A DNA stretch of 64,000 nt from Adenophora triphylla var. japonica (Eukaryota > Streptophyta > Magnoliopsida > Asterales > Campanulaceae), in contig JAFEMH010001237.1 in NCBI GenBank assembly GCA_022495995.1, positions 248,001 to 312,000 of the forward strand, given 5' to 3'. Every line of letters starts with the position of its first letter. Within the stretch, counting starts at the first letter, position 1. The notes under the pieces are model-generated. The model worked only from the letters and a program-made list of their open reading frames with translations, was not told the origin of the DNA and ran no database searches. Positions 1-12,300 of the stretch are shown here, one piece after another. The position numbers were made by a program, and so were the translations under genes.

Positions 1-720
1 ACTCCGGCGATTGAATAGCCTGAAACAGAGAAAACAAACACGTAAACTAAGTCGGGGCTTCTCCGGTGAAGGCCCTCCGGCGTAAGAGTAAGTATTTGTT
101 TAGAGAGAGAAATCAATTTGACAGAATTTAGGGTCAAAGAGATAACGTACCAAAATATGTGAATTATGACTTGTATTTTTAGGCATAGCAATATATAATT
201 CATGTTAAACTGTATTGCTAAGAGATAAGATATGAATCCTAAGAGGATTATATATGTTGAGGAGTCCTTGTTGGACCTGAATTTGTATAGGTGGTTACAA
301 TCCTAGGAGGATTATAACTGCTCAATGTCCTTAATGAAACAGGACTGATAAACTGCAACTCTTCACGGTAAGCCGAGATGACCTCTCCTCATCATACGCG
401 GTCATCTCGGCCTACGATGAGCCGGGGAAGAGGTAAGAGATACTTATAGAATCTCGTCATGATGGTTGATAGTCGAGGAGGCCTCCTCGTCGTCAAGGGA
501 GCTCTAGCTCGGCCTTGGAGGGAGGTCTCCTCGTCATTGGATCTGATCCTTGGTCATTTCGCCCGTTAAGCCTAGGCTGGCCTAGGGGAAAGACGAGATG
601 ACTTGTATGCGGAAGCCCATTTCCTTTCTCGTATAAGAGACTTGATGGATTATGTTTAAGGTCCAATTCTCTTGGGCCTTGCCCGGACTAAGCTTAAGTT
701 TGTATCTTGATTTATACTGT
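1..720 (-). mobile_element. Possible retrotransposon LTR fragment at window edge
   Basis: GC is locally higher than in the flanks. On the minus strand the first 150 bases read like the end of a plant retrotransposon LTR and leader, with CGCCGGAGGGCC and CACCGGAGAAGCC motifs. At 360-600 there are several repeats of a 'GAGATGACC...GGTCATCTCGG' type. No second LTR, no target duplication and no protein domain can be seen, and the left side is cut by the window. It could be an old solo LTR or part of an internal region. Confidence 0.25.
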
Positions 721-939
721 TCAACTATTTATTTTAGAAAATAAAACAATTAAAATTCTTAAAATAGGACAACCTAAAAAAAAAAAAAAGAGTAATCTAT
801 ATATATATAAATAGAGAATAGTGTCTTTTGGTATTCTTAACATTCAAAAATAAGATTTTCCCTCCAAAATAGTGAAAATTCTAGAAGCTATTGTTAAAAG
901 CCTTTTTAATGTTGTCCTAATAAATGTTTGAAAATAAAA

Positions 940-1575
940 GAACTATGAAAGTGTGATAGCATCACACTTGGCCAAGTCAAAGAGGTTGACTTAATTATGT
1001 TTTGTTACTTTCTTTGTATTTAAATTAAGTAAATATTTTATATATTATTTTTATATTTACTAACCTATTAACCGAAATTTATTATGTTTTTAGTAGTATT
1101 TTGGTTGTTTATTATAGGACTCTCACATGGGATAATGATGACTAGAAGAAGATAAAGAGATAAAGGAAGATTGATGATAATGATCAAGCTTTCCATCAAG
1201 GTCATCTTTACCCATCAAGCTTAGAACTCCTTAGCTTTAAATACACGACCCAAGGCAGTTCCATACACACGGTTGTTACACTCTGAAAGGCTGAACTAAT
1301 TTAGACTTGAAAGGAGTGTTTTTGTGTGAGAGTTCTCTTTGATTATTTTGTCATTCTCTTAGTGTTTACTTTGTAACCGATTTCAGAAATTATTTTAATA
1401 AGAGAAGTTTATTGTCTACAGCATATTGCTGTAGATAAGTGTTAACACCCTTTGTTTATTTCTTTTCTATTTATTATTCCGCTGCATTTCTCTGTTGTGC
1501 TAGTGCTGGTGCGATAGCATCAGGACTCACATCAGCAAGTTTCGTGTTCCTGTGAACTTCCTAGCCGCTCCATTT
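940..1575 (+). mobile_element. Possible solo LTR or promoter-bearing retroelement fragment
   Basis: This stretch has the layout of a Copia-like LTR: a TTTAAATACA TATA-like motif near 1238, a GT-rich region, and A/T-rich polyadenylation-like DNA near 1395-1415. A motif GATAGCATCA occurs near both ends (about 955 and 1512). No 5-bp target duplication could be found, so the ends are approximate and the call is weak. No ORF of interest is present. Confidence 0.3.
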
Positions 1576-1835
1576 CTTTCAAACTAAAATATCTTGCAAA
1601 AGAATTGAGCTTATATTCAATTCAACAAGATCCTTATTATCAATTATTTATCTTTATCGTCAACCTTTTTTTTATTTTTATCATCAATATGAATTTTTCA
1701 CAAAAAAAAAAATAAAAAATCATCATGGATAGTTTTGGCATTATTTATTTAATTTTAAAAAAAAATATACTTCTACTGTCTCACTACAAACTACACACTT
1801 TTCTCATAGGGCATCCCACTACAAAGTACAAACTA

Positions 1836-2116
1836 CTCCCTCCGTCTAATCCGATTTAGGATTTTCTCTTACGACACATAAATTAAGAAATATTAATAAT
1901 AATAGGGGAGAATGAGTGAAGCAGGTATTGTGAGTATAAAAAGTAAAATATGAGAGAGAATGAGTGAGGGGTATAGTAATGAGATTATTGTTATAAGTAT
2001 GACAAGTGAATATCATTAAATATAAAAATAATATAAACTTGTCATTTTGGGATATTATAAGTCGAGTGGGACGCCCAAAATGGAAATTGATCCTAAGTCG
2101 GGTGGGACAGAGGGAG
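1836..2116. mobile_element. Stowaway-like MITE 1
   Basis: The left end CTCCCTCCGTCTAATCCG and the right end (reverse complement CTCCCTCTGTCCCACCCG) form terminal inverted repeats that continue into TTAGGAT. The element is flanked by TA at 1834-1835 and 2117-2118, as expected for Tc1/mariner-derived Stowaway MITEs. The interior has the repeated phrase 'GAGAGAATGAGTG'. Short ORFs across it are chance frames. Confidence 0.85.
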
Positions 2117-2118
2117 TA

Positions 2119-2356
2119 TATACTTTCTAAAATGAAAATATTTTATTATTGTTATGTTAAAGGGACTCACATATCATACTTAGAACAACTTATTTTCTCT
2201 CTCCAACCTCATTTTTCATACTCACAACACTCAATCCACTAACATTTTTCCTTAATTTCTGAGCAAATAATAAGTGTGTATTTTATATTTTTTTGTTGAT
2301 CCCCCATATTATATAGATGAAATTTTATCATTTCATGTTTATTTTATTTCTTATCT

Positions 2357-2389
<33 letters not shown>

Positions 2390-3538
2390 AGGTTTTATTG
2401 ATCCCCACATTATATAGATGAAAATATTAATACATAAAAGACTTTGCTAACTTTCCGGTGTCATGCAATTTTCGACAAATGAGCCATTATTTCGTGTTGA
2501 TTTAAGACTTATTTTTTTTTTGGGAGTTTATTTCACTAAAAAATTGGATAAATTGTTACATTAGTTTTAACTATAGTTGTTAATTTTAATTTTTGTTTAT
2601 TTAATTATATCAAAATTATAAAAATTATAAAAAAACAAAAGTCGATGCAATTGTTGTCATAATAATAAGGCTACTAAATACGTTGACTAAGTAGATGATT
2701 TTGTTTTAATCATTACTACTTTGTCTCTTAATAAACTCCAATGTAAGAATTTTTTTTTAAAAAATTGTCTTTTTTATAAAAAGCTTTGTTCTAAACGTTT
2801 TTACTAAATTTCTTTCACTTTTTTTTAATTATCGGAAATTAAATTTTTAAAGTGAATAATAAGAATATCTATCTTCTTTTCGAAAGTGAATACTTCAAAT
2901 TCAAATGAATTGTCCTTTTAGAATAAAAAATAAATGAATATCAAACTTTTGATTTAGGGATATTTTAAAAATATTTATTTTAGCAAAGATGGATAAATAC
3001 GCTTGCTATTCCAAATTTTCAATTTTCAATTTTACAATTATATAATGAATAGTAAAATAACAAAGTAGTAAAATAAATAATTTAAAGAAAAATATTTTAA
3101 AATAACAATTACTATTGGAATAATCACCGAAGTTTCTCACATCACGAAATATAGAAATATGTGTATACAAAAAGCTTTCAAAATTTATAATATTCATTGT
3201 GTTGGTTAAATAATTATAACCTGTGTATACTTTCAATAGTTTTAGCTTTTTATTATAAATTATTTTCAGTGTAAATTATTTTGGACTCATAATTAATATA
3301 TTATAATTATATACATCATTTAAACAAAATTTGTTAATATAACAAAATTTTGTTTATACCATACAACGCATGGGTGTAATACTAGTAATCTTAAACACGA
3401 CAGAGGGAGCATTTCTTCTTTAAAAAATTAAATATGAGCCGTTGTGCGGAATGAAGTAATGGAATTCAATAGGACACAATGAACTCTTTTTATTTCTTTT
3501 TATTTCTATTTATTTTTAAGACAAGACCTTCTATACTA
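2119..3538. other. AT-rich intergenic DNA
   Basis: Very AT-rich sequence with homopolymer runs (for example the long T run at about 2356-2379). No gene, splice pattern or repeat with defined ends was seen; the short ORFs are not convincing. Confidence 0.6.
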
Positions 3539-3826
3539 CTCCTTCCGTTTCACGTAAATGTGGACTCACTTTTTGAGTGTAGGAATTAAGAAAAAGTAAG
3601 AGAGAGAAATAGGTGAAGGAGGTGTTTGTGAGTATGAAAAATTAAATAGGAGAGAGAATGAGTGGGAGGAATAGTTAGGAAAGAGAATGTTGTGAGTGTA
3701 AAAATGAAGTAGGAGAGAGAATGAGTGGATGGAATAGTGAATATTTGTTTCCATTTTGGGCAGTTCACATTTACGTGGGACGGACCAAAATGAAAATAAG
3801 TCCGCATTTACGTGGGACGGAGAGAG
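3539..3826. mobile_element. Stowaway-like MITE 2
   Basis: Terminal inverted repeats CTCCTTCCGTTTCACGTAAA (left) and the reverse complement of TTTACGTGGGACGGAGAGAG (right), with TA on each side (3537-3538, 3827-3828). The interior has the same 'GAGAGAATGAGTGG' phrase as MITE 1, so the two belong to related families. Overlapping ORFs on both strands are by-products of the palindromic ends. Confidence 0.85.
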
Positions 3827-3828
3827 TA

Positions 3829-4769
3829 TACAATGATTTCAACACCCAAATTTTTTCAACACCCATTTTAACATTTCACATCAGCTTCTCTCTCTTTCCC
3901 CCCCTAATAATTCAACACCACATTCAATTTTTAACACTACAATGATTTTGTTTAATAAAATTCAACACCCTTTCAAGTCATCATCATATACCCCACCACT
4001 TTTATTTTATTTTATATTCTTTATTTTTATGATTAATAAAATAATAATAATAATTATTATTATCATTTATAATTAAAAAAATACTTCATACTTAATTAAT
4101 TTTTTAATTGCAATTAAATAAATACAAAAAATGACGATAATTTTTATTTAAAAAATATTTCATGTGGAAAATAAAGGATAATTGAGAAATTTATATTGAA
4201 AAAAGAGTTTTTTTTTTCTTTGCCCAAATCAAATGAAAGAGGAGAGAATTTTTTTTTTTATGAATTTTGGTGTAAAAAAATTAATTTTTTTTAATATAAG
4301 ATAATTGCATTTGAAAAATTCGGATGAGATTTGAAAAAAAAAATCAGTGATCAATCATGCTGTGCCAAGTGGTGGTGAATTAAGTGATTCGCTCATTTTT
4401 TAAAAAGTTTCAATAGGGCCTTACAATGATTTAAAATGGATTAAGTGGTTGAATTTTTTTTTTCAACACGACCATTATAAATGGCCTAAGATTGTGTTTA
4501 TAGTAACAAGCACAAATAAACTTAATAATTGTTGTTAAATGACAAATAAAATTTTAGAAAATTAACTTGAGTCCTTGTAAATAAGCTTGTAAATAAGTCG
4601 TTGCCAATCTTCATCCTTACAAGGTGGAGCAATAAGTTCGACACAAATGCGGAAAAAAAATGAGGATTTGACCAATAAGTTTTTAGTCAAATGAATACTA
4701 CCTTTAATGAGTGATATTTTTAAATCTCGTCAATAAGTCTCTTAACCATTTTACCCATGTCACCCTATT
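3829..4769. other. AT-rich intergenic DNA with TTCAACACC words
   Basis: Contains several copies of TTCAACACC(C/A) between about 3839 and 3970 and a TTCAACACGACCATTATAAATGG stretch near 4465, which could be the two ends of a degraded non-autonomous DNA transposon. No target duplication was resolved. No coding sequence was seen. Confidence 0.35.
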
Positions 4770-5440
4770 TTTTACAGTTTTGTGAGTTCACAGTTATTTG
4801 GTTTCACAGTTGTGTGATTTCACAGTTATGTGATTTCACAGTTATAATAAATTGATTTCCCCTTAAACTTTAAAATGCAATATCTTAAAATATAGAAATC
4901 AAAAAAATAATCTTAAACCACCTTATTAATCGTATCGTCAAAATGAATCAAACAATTATATTCAAGATATGACTCAAATAAAAAAAAAAATAAGAATTTC
5001 ATTTTTCACTTGTAAAAAAATTGAAAAAATCGTTTTTCATTTCCCAATGATTTCACAGTTGTATGATTATACAGTTGTGTGATTTTATAGTTAAATGATT
5101 AAACAGTTGTGTCATTTTTCATTTTCACTTGTAAATCATTTCTCAATTGATTTCACAGTTGTATGATTACACAATTGTGTGATTTCACAATTGTGTCATT
5201 ATTCATTTTTCACTTGTAAAATTGTTTCTCAATTGATTTCACAGTTGTGTAAAATTGAGATATTCATCTATCAATTTTTCACAGTTGTGTAAAACTGAGA
5301 TATTCATTTATCAATTTTCACACATCTAGTTAATCTGATTTCACAGTTTTATGATTTCACGATTGTATGATTACACAGTTGTGTGATTTCATACTTATGT
5401 GATTTCACAGTTCTGTAAAACTAAGATATTCATTAATAAA
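4770..5440. repeat. Diffuse repeat field of TGATTTCACAGTTGTG units
   Basis: The words TTTCACAGTT and GTGTGATT(T/A)CACAGTTGTG recur many times in direct orientation, with irregular spacing. They are interleaved with copies of TCATT(T)TTCACTTGTAAA and AACTGAGATATTCAT. The units are imperfect and the field looks like an aged, expanded minisatellite rather than a CRISPR-like array (no constant spacer length). Confidence 0.6.
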
Positions 5441-6046
5441 TTTACAACTGTATAAGAGAAATCTTGCTTGATCAAGTTAATTTGATCTTCCCTATTGAGA
5501 AGAATGTAATTATATTATTTATCCCTATCCGATGAATTAATTTGATTTATTTACAAGTTTAGCAAGCCTTAACAAAAGTTGAAGCATGATTATACTATTT
5601 CTCCAAATAAGCATACAAACTAAAAACCAGATACAAGCTATCGAGATATTGATATATGTTCATCAATATAAAGTATTTAGAAAGTTCAGGAAATAAATAA
5701 AATTTGTAATGCAATTAGCTCATACATACCTATAAGCTTCAATGACATTTACCCAAAATATCTTTTATCATGTCTGCAAATACCATGTAACCCCCCTTCT
5801 TTGCTCAATTATTTATTTGAACAATTTTAAAAGGTAAAATTGCTCTGCTACTTTCAGTTTCAGAAACCGATGTATTTTATACCACGTTGATGAAATTTTC
5901 ATTCAAAACTACATTGAGAAGATAGGAATTGCACATTTTCGACATAAAAATCAACTTATAATTAGTTAATAACCAATATTTCACAATGAGATAGAAAAGT
6001 GATAAAAATAGAGATCTTAAAATGGAAACGATAATGATAATGACAT
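5441..6046. other. Intergenic DNA, nothing recognised
   Basis: AT-rich single-copy-looking sequence without ORFs or repeats that can be named. Confidence 0.5.

Positions 6047-6047
<1 letters not shown>

Positions 6048-6101
<54 letters not shown>
6048..6101. repeat. (AG)n microsatellite
   Basis: An uninterrupted run of about 27 AG dinucleotides, followed by AT-rich sequence. Confidence 0.95.
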
Positions 6102-6104
<3 letters not shown>

Positions 6105-6299
6105 AATTGGGGGAGTGAAGAGGGGAGAAAAGAGTGATTGGTCAACTTAATTTATATTAGGTAGGGGTAGATTGGGCATTACATTATAACATAAAAGGGT
6201 TGAGGGTTCTATTGGTAAAATTGATATCGATTTTAACTCATTTATCCTATGGTAGTAGAATATGAAATTTTGTGTTTATATTGATACGTAAAATCTAGG

Positions 6300-6811
6300 G
6301 AGAAACGCGTTTCTCCATAAGTTATGGAGAAACGGGTTACGGGTATCCAGAACCTTTTGAAAGGATATCCAGAAACTTTTTGTATTGGCCATGACCTTGT
6401 CCCTATGGTTGCCACTCGATATCGGTCTCAAAGGTTACGGATATCCGTAACCCTTTTGAAAGGATATCCGAAGCTTATTAAAGTGATATCCGAAACCTTC
6501 AAAATGATATCCAGAAACTTTCAAAATGTTTCTGGATATTCATTGATGGTTTCACGGATATACATTTGAAGGTTTCGGATATCCGTGAAACCTTCAATAA
6601 GCAATTTCTGGTCTTGGCCTTGGATTTGGCTTCAAATCTATTTTTCTACGGATATCCGCCCAAAGGCTTCCGGATATCCATTCCAAAGCTTACGGATATC
6701 AGAACCCTTTTTGAGGCATCGATATCCAGAAATTTTCTTCTGGTTATCAAACGTATAGCTTCTGGCTATTAAAAACGCGTTTCTCCATAGTTATGGAGAA
6801 ACGCGTTTCTC
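6300..6811. repeat. Palindrome-bounded cluster of GGATATCC motifs
   Basis: Both ends carry a near-perfect palindrome built from AAACGCGTTTCTCCATA and its reverse complement (about 6300-6336 and 6773-6811). Between them roughly 15 copies of GGATATCC/GATATCC-type words alternate with GTAACCCTTTTGAAAGG, GAAACCTTC and related words, many of them self-complementary. The middle stays open in frame 6324-6569 and again 6566-6772, but the peptides are repetitive and resemble no protein. It may be a non-autonomous transposon or a satellite seed; no target duplication was identified. Confidence 0.55.
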
Positions 6812-6829
6812 AGCAGACCTACTCATATT

Positions 6830-7269
6830 GATAAAGTCCACCTCTCTAAGGAATTTAATGGTAAAAAATCCTTATGTAGTGATTTCTTTTTTCTAAAAAA
6901 GGGGGGGGGGGGAATTGATAAATCATGACTTTTGCAGTAAAATATTACACTTTCTAAAATTTAAATGAGTAAAATTGACAATTTTTAAAATTAAAGGGGG
7001 CAACTGCCCCTTCTATTCAGTATGGCTCTGCGCCTCTGCCTGCCGGTGTCCACATGTGGCATATTTCGATTTTAATTAAATTTGGTCAATAAGACGAGCA
7101 TGACATCATTTTAGCCCGTATCACTAAACAAAAACAAGTGAAGGTGAAAGAGTGAGGATTTGTAGGAAAATTGACTTTTCTAAATTTGAGTCAATGGGGA
7201 AGTTTGGTAAATAATATTTTTAACTTTTTTATCAAATATTTAGATGCATATATGGTAGGATATTGTATA
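6830..7269. other. Intergenic DNA with a G12 run
   Basis: A run of twelve G follows six A at 6895-6912. The rest is AT-rich with a short GC-richer piece (7020-7060). No gene was seen. Confidence 0.5.
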
Positions 7270-7503
7270 CTTTCTTCGTTTCAAAATGTTTGTTTCATTT
7301 GACTTTTTTGTTGAACTTTGACCACAAATTTATGAGAGATTAATCATGTTCATGAAATTCTAAAAGTTGTTGTTGATAATATTATTAATGGTGAATCAAT
7401 AGAAATTTTTAGAATTTTATGAACATAATTAAATTGTCATATATTTATGGTCAAAGTTCAACAAAAAAAATCAAATGAGACAAACATTTTGGGACGAAGG
7501 GAG
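7270..7503. mobile_element. Stowaway/mariner-like MITE 3
   Basis: Long inverted arms: left CTTTCTTCGTTTCAAAATG and right CATTTTGGGACGAAGGGAG, continuing into TTTGTTTCATTTGA and its complement, then GTTGAACTTTGACCA and TGGTCAAAGTTCAAC. TA lies at both flanks (7268-7269 and 7504-7505). The element is almost entirely stem, with about 230 bases in total. Confidence 0.8.
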
Positions 7504-7739
7504 TATATTTGTGCATTATTTAAATATATTATGATTGATTAGATTAGGATTAATAAAAAAATTGATCTCTTTGTTTTTGACAGTGTCAATCTTTTTGTTT
7601 CATTATATGATTAAGATTTCTACAAAAAAGGAAGAAATTGATTGAAGGCCTCGAATAATCGCCTATAAATAAAGATCATCTATATATAATATTAAAGCAG
7701 AAGAAATTCCAAGCTCCACATCGCGCCACGTGGCAAGCT

Positions 7740-8215
7740 CTTATTCGCCGATATTTTGCATTTAGGTCCTTAAAATTCTTCTATTTTTGCCAATTTTTAG
7801 CATTTTGGTCCTTAAAATTCTTTAATTTTAGTCAATTTTTTGCATTTTGGTCCATAATATTATACCAATTTGAATCACAATCTGCACACATGATAAGGAA
7901 GGAATTTGACAAGTTTATCTCCTTTATTAGTCCATAATTTATTTTTCACGAAAATAAGAACCAATTCTCCTAAATTAAAGTGATCATGGATTAATAGTGG
8001 GAACCATTTCATTCAAAAATCTGAAAAGAAGAGCATTACTTGCTGCTTCTACAAAAATTATGTTCCATATTCCTTTCTCCCTATGGCAATATCAACCGTC
8101 CCAATTAGCCTTTTTTTTTGCATTTTGTTCCATACTATTATACCATTTTAGCCAAATTCACATTTTTTTTTCATTTAGGTCCATAAAATTATACCATTTT
8201 AGCCAATTCACGTGG
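7740..8215. repeat. Short dispersed repeats in Helitron 5' part
   Basis: The phrase TTTGCATTT(A/T)GGTCC(A/T)TAA, followed by TTTAGCCAA-like words, recurs about five times. Further on (8330-8640) AATTTGAAATTT and GAGTCAATTT words recur. No coding potential was seen. Confidence 0.5.
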
Positions 8216-9100
8216 AATTCCATGATTGGTGGCTTCAATCTTCCAAGTATTCTTATTTGTGTATTGAATTAATTCAGTATACAATATTAATTAGTAAAAA
8301 GAAAATATCAAATAATAATCTGAAATTTGAAAATTACGCTTAAATTTGGTATAATATCGGAATTAAAGGATCAAATTTCGAAATTTAATACAGAGTCAAT
8401 TTAACGATGGCAATTTAAAATTTTAATAGAAGATTAAATGTTGTATAATAGCGGAATTAAAGGATAAAATTTCGAAATTTATTACAGAGTCAATTTCACG
8501 CTGGCAATTTGAAATTTCGGTCTATCACCCTAATCATGGTATATTAATTCTGGCAATTTGAAATTTGAAATTTGAAATTCCGATCTATCTATATAATTCA
8601 TAAAATTTGAAATTTCAGTCTGTCACCCTAATTATGATATATTAACAGACTCGTAAATATTTTATAATATCATATCCTTATTTACTAGCTAAATAAGATC
8701 CATAAAATACAATAGAGTCCTAATTATGTTATAATATTCTATCCTTATTTACTAGACTAAAATACAGCTAAGTATTCTGCCATGCCATTGTTAGATCATT
8801 CAAAAATTTAAAATTTTGCATAAAGTTAGTATAAATAATTTCAGTTTATTATTATCTTATGAAAATCAATTGATTACAATCTCCTTATTTACTAGCCAAA
8901 TTCTATCCTTAAATTATATCCTTAAATTTCGATAATTAATATTATATCCTTCAATATAACGAGAGAGAGGCGGCAAAACCACTGGAACTGGGTACAGGCT
9001 AGGCCAGCAGCCAAGATTTGCCAGACTTCTTCGGTCCCTCTGACAAAGCTTTCTCATTGTAATGGAAATCCTCCTTTTTTGATCAATATCTTGGCCCTCC

Positions 9101-11798
9101 TGTGAGGACCCCAACCCGGAACCTGACCCGTGTCCCGAGCTAGAGCGTCCCCAAAACAGACTCAAACCACCTAAACTTTTTAAAACTTTGATTCAACTTA
9201 CAGCTTAAACATACTGAACATAACCATTTCAAAATAACTTCATTCCTCTCTACATGGAAGGAAGAGTTGAATAACTTTAAAAGTAACAACCTGTTTTAAT
9301 TACAAAAGACTTTGATTATAACGTAGAAACCAAGTTTTATACACACAAACTCCATAAAGGAATTATACGAAATACATCTTCTACACCAACCTATACATAC
9401 CCCGACAAATCCCAAAATACCACGTCCAAACTCATTTCCTTCCTTAATTGGCCGGTCCGCCTGTCTCAGGATCTAAAAACATTAAAGGGAGAGGGGTGAG
9501 AATAAATCTCAGCAAGCTATTATGAATGCATCAATATGCCAGGTAAGATGCAACACATAACAAGGTACATCTCACATATTGGTAAAACAGTAAACACCTT
9601 CCGTTACCTTTGTTTACTTTTCCCGTCTGAATCATAAGTCGTATCACTGTGGGCATAATACTCCACTATTTCTGTGAATGCATATCCACCAGAACAAATA
9701 TCATATAACCGAGACAGTTATGATTATAACTCATCTCCTGTGAACTGCTTAGGCATATTCACATCTTATAAGACCCGTTTTCCAGGGAACCATATAAAAT
9801 AGTAGCAACTCTGTAAGGCTTTTGGCTCAATACAGATGCTATAACCCCAGTCTGTGGCGCGAGAGGGAGAGGTCACAGGTATGATGAACCTTCAATCATT
9901 TATAGAACAAATCAATAATTGATTGAATTCCATTATACCCCCCCAATCACATAAAATATAAACACGTTCAAGCACATAATAGATACTTGAAATAACATCC
10001 ACTAAAGGGATAAGCAATGTAGCCACATGGTAATATATACTCATGTTCAACCAATATCATAGTGTAACATTTATGAAATACACTAAGTATATCACCATCA
10101 ATGAATATGTATTCAAGTAGGGTAACAGTATAATCAATAAATCCACAAATGGGATAACAATACAACCATATGATAATCATATCCACACTTGGTTAATAAT
10201 GAAACAATGTGACAAATACACATTCCCAAACTAGCATGATAGTGTAACATACAGCTTCCACACTATCCAAACCAATCACCAAGTATATGGGGCAAGTAAG
10301 GCCACTATGTATCATAAACCATTCCTACGTAGTTATTATACAACCTCGAATGATCTTAATAAAAGTTCAAGATCTACTTCCCAAGTTTGAACTATTTTGA
10401 TGAAGTTACTAATCAAGCCTATTAACCATTTTCCGGACAATATTTAAGGTACTTTCCCAATTCCATTTTGATCACTTAATGTGTCATTGTATAGCCAAAG
10501 TATTCTACTTTAATCTAGGTTAAAGAGATTTCATTTTGGTTCTAATTTGATTAGGTTTAAACAACTCCAAAGTTGATCCAAAGTTACCTGGCCAGGGCAC
10601 GACTCGTGCCCCAGGGCACGACTCGTGCCCCTTTGGCCTTCCCAGAATCATGCGTCCCAAGGCAAGCACGACTCGTGATTCTCACAGGGCACGACTCGTG
10701 CCTGAGGGCACGACTCGTGCCAATTCCCCTTCAAATTGATCAGAACGACTTGGCCTCCCATTCACGAGTCGTTATCACGAGTTGGCCAAGGGCACGACTC
10801 GTGCCTATGGGCACGCCTCGTGCCACGGCCAGAAATAGGCACCAACAGCAGCTCTAAGACTTTATTCCCAAAAACCCAAATTTCCACCCAAGCTTTCTCT
10901 AAATTGTGAACATAAAGAGGTTGCCTAACTTCACTATTATCATACTTAAGCATTCCTAATCACATAAGATAACTTTTAATCTATTTAATTCTTGGTTGTT
11001 TACTCATTAAACTACCCATTTCATCTCTAACCTTTCTATTCCCATTTAAACCATTCTCTTGCTTCTTTGTCACTTCCATGAACCTAAACCTTTCATCGAA
11101 GGTCATTAAATATTACTCTATACCAAGAAGGGTTCCCAAGCACTCAACCAACAACAAGATAACAAGAACAACATCCAATAGATCATGAACATTTAATGAA
11201 AGGAAGGGTCATAATAACTCACCTTAGAATTTTAGGATGAAATGAGGATCTTCTTGGCTTGATCAACTCCCCTAGTTGCCCCAAACACAAAAGTACACTT
11301 GGATTGAAAAATGGAGAAGAATTGACTTCTCTAGGAACTTGGAAAGGTGAGGCTTTCAAGGTTATGCTTCCATGGAGTTTTAGAAGGATGAAGAAGAAAA
11401 TGAAGAAGAAAGAATGAGGGGAATGGAGGAGTAAGGGGGGAAGTAAGGTGTCATTGACTAAGGGGGGGTAAGGTTGAGGAAATTAAGGGGGAAGCATGGC
11501 CCCCCATGCCCCTTTATAATTTAAGGCTTTCACCACTTTACAATAAAGCCCCCAATGTTTTAAAGAAATAATTTCAACCCTTTACTTCTTTCCTCTACAC
11601 AATTAACCTAACTACTCACATTTTATTTATTTATCAATTTCTATTATTATACTTCTCCCAAGAACATTATTTTATTTCCCAATCATTTTACCGTAATATA
11701 AGAAATCAAGGATATAAAATGAACACATAATATTAACAATAATATTAAAAGCATATAATATTATACTAAAACTAGTGTCTAGGGTTAGGGTCGTTACA
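9101..11798 (-). repeat. Gypsy-C 3' LTR (left copy)
   Basis: 2698 bp, beginning TGTGAGGACC and ending GGTCGTTACA in plus orientation (TGTAACGACC...TCCTCACA on the coding strand). It contains the palindrome array at 10595-10836. All short ORFs inside occur in both LTR copies and have no protein likeness. Confidence 0.92.
10595..10836. repeat. Palindrome array GGGCACGACTCGTGCCC in LTR (copy 1)
   Basis: About six copies of the self-complementary word GGGCACGACTCGTGCC(C), plus partial copies (GCACGACTCGTGATTC, CACGAGTCGTTATCACGAG), separated by 0 to 60 bases. This GC-rich block stands out in an AT-rich LTR. Confidence 0.85.
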
Positions 11799-11953
11799 CT
11801 CACTCCCCCTTAAAGAAAATTCGTTCCGAATTTTAAACTTGCTTATCTTAATGATCAATTAAAGAAGGTGACCTTTCCGCAATCAAATTACACTTTTCAA
11901 TTAGCTTCCTCAATAGTATTATTATTATACCCATTTTTCACAACCCGAATATT

Positions 11954-12300
11954 CTAAAAGTTAAATTTCGGACTTGCAATTCTAATAACTCTCAACGTTT
12001 CCCCCAAATAAGTCAAATCCGCTAAATCAGCATTAGTTGAAGAACTCCATACACATGAGGAATCATAAAGATAATTTCTCTCATACAAGGCTCCATACAA
12101 TACCAATTCAATACTGAACTGAAAACTACTAATATACTCAAACTTACTAAGGTTAAATAAACTTCTCAAGTTGAAAGAAAATCCATCACACCACACACAA
12201 CTCATTCTCAAGAATCTGGATAGTCTTCTCTGTCTGCCCATCTGCTTGAGGATGAAACGCATCACTGAAACTCGACTTGGAACTCAAACCTTGCACCCTG
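11954..12300 (-). pseudogene. Gypsy-C integrase remnant
   Basis: On the minus strand near 12265-12210 the sequence still encodes a decayed form of the gypsy integrase motif FHPQxDGQTE, the region just before the catalytic glutamate. It is followed by degenerate sequence resembling the 'ALYGR' segment. Stops and frameshifts interrupt it, so no active integrase could be made. Confidence 0.55.

Noticed and set aside
940..1575. Definite Copia solo LTR
   Set aside because: No target duplication or clear TG/CA termini; kept only as a weak feature.
6324..6772. Two ORFs in the GGATATCC cluster as a novel protein
   Set aside because: Peptides follow the DNA repeat; no conserved composition or start context.
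10573..10953. ORFs in the Gypsy-C LTR (94 and 63 aa, duplicated at 16880-17260)
   Set aside because: They arise from the palindrome array and occur in both LTRs; no start context, no protein likeness.
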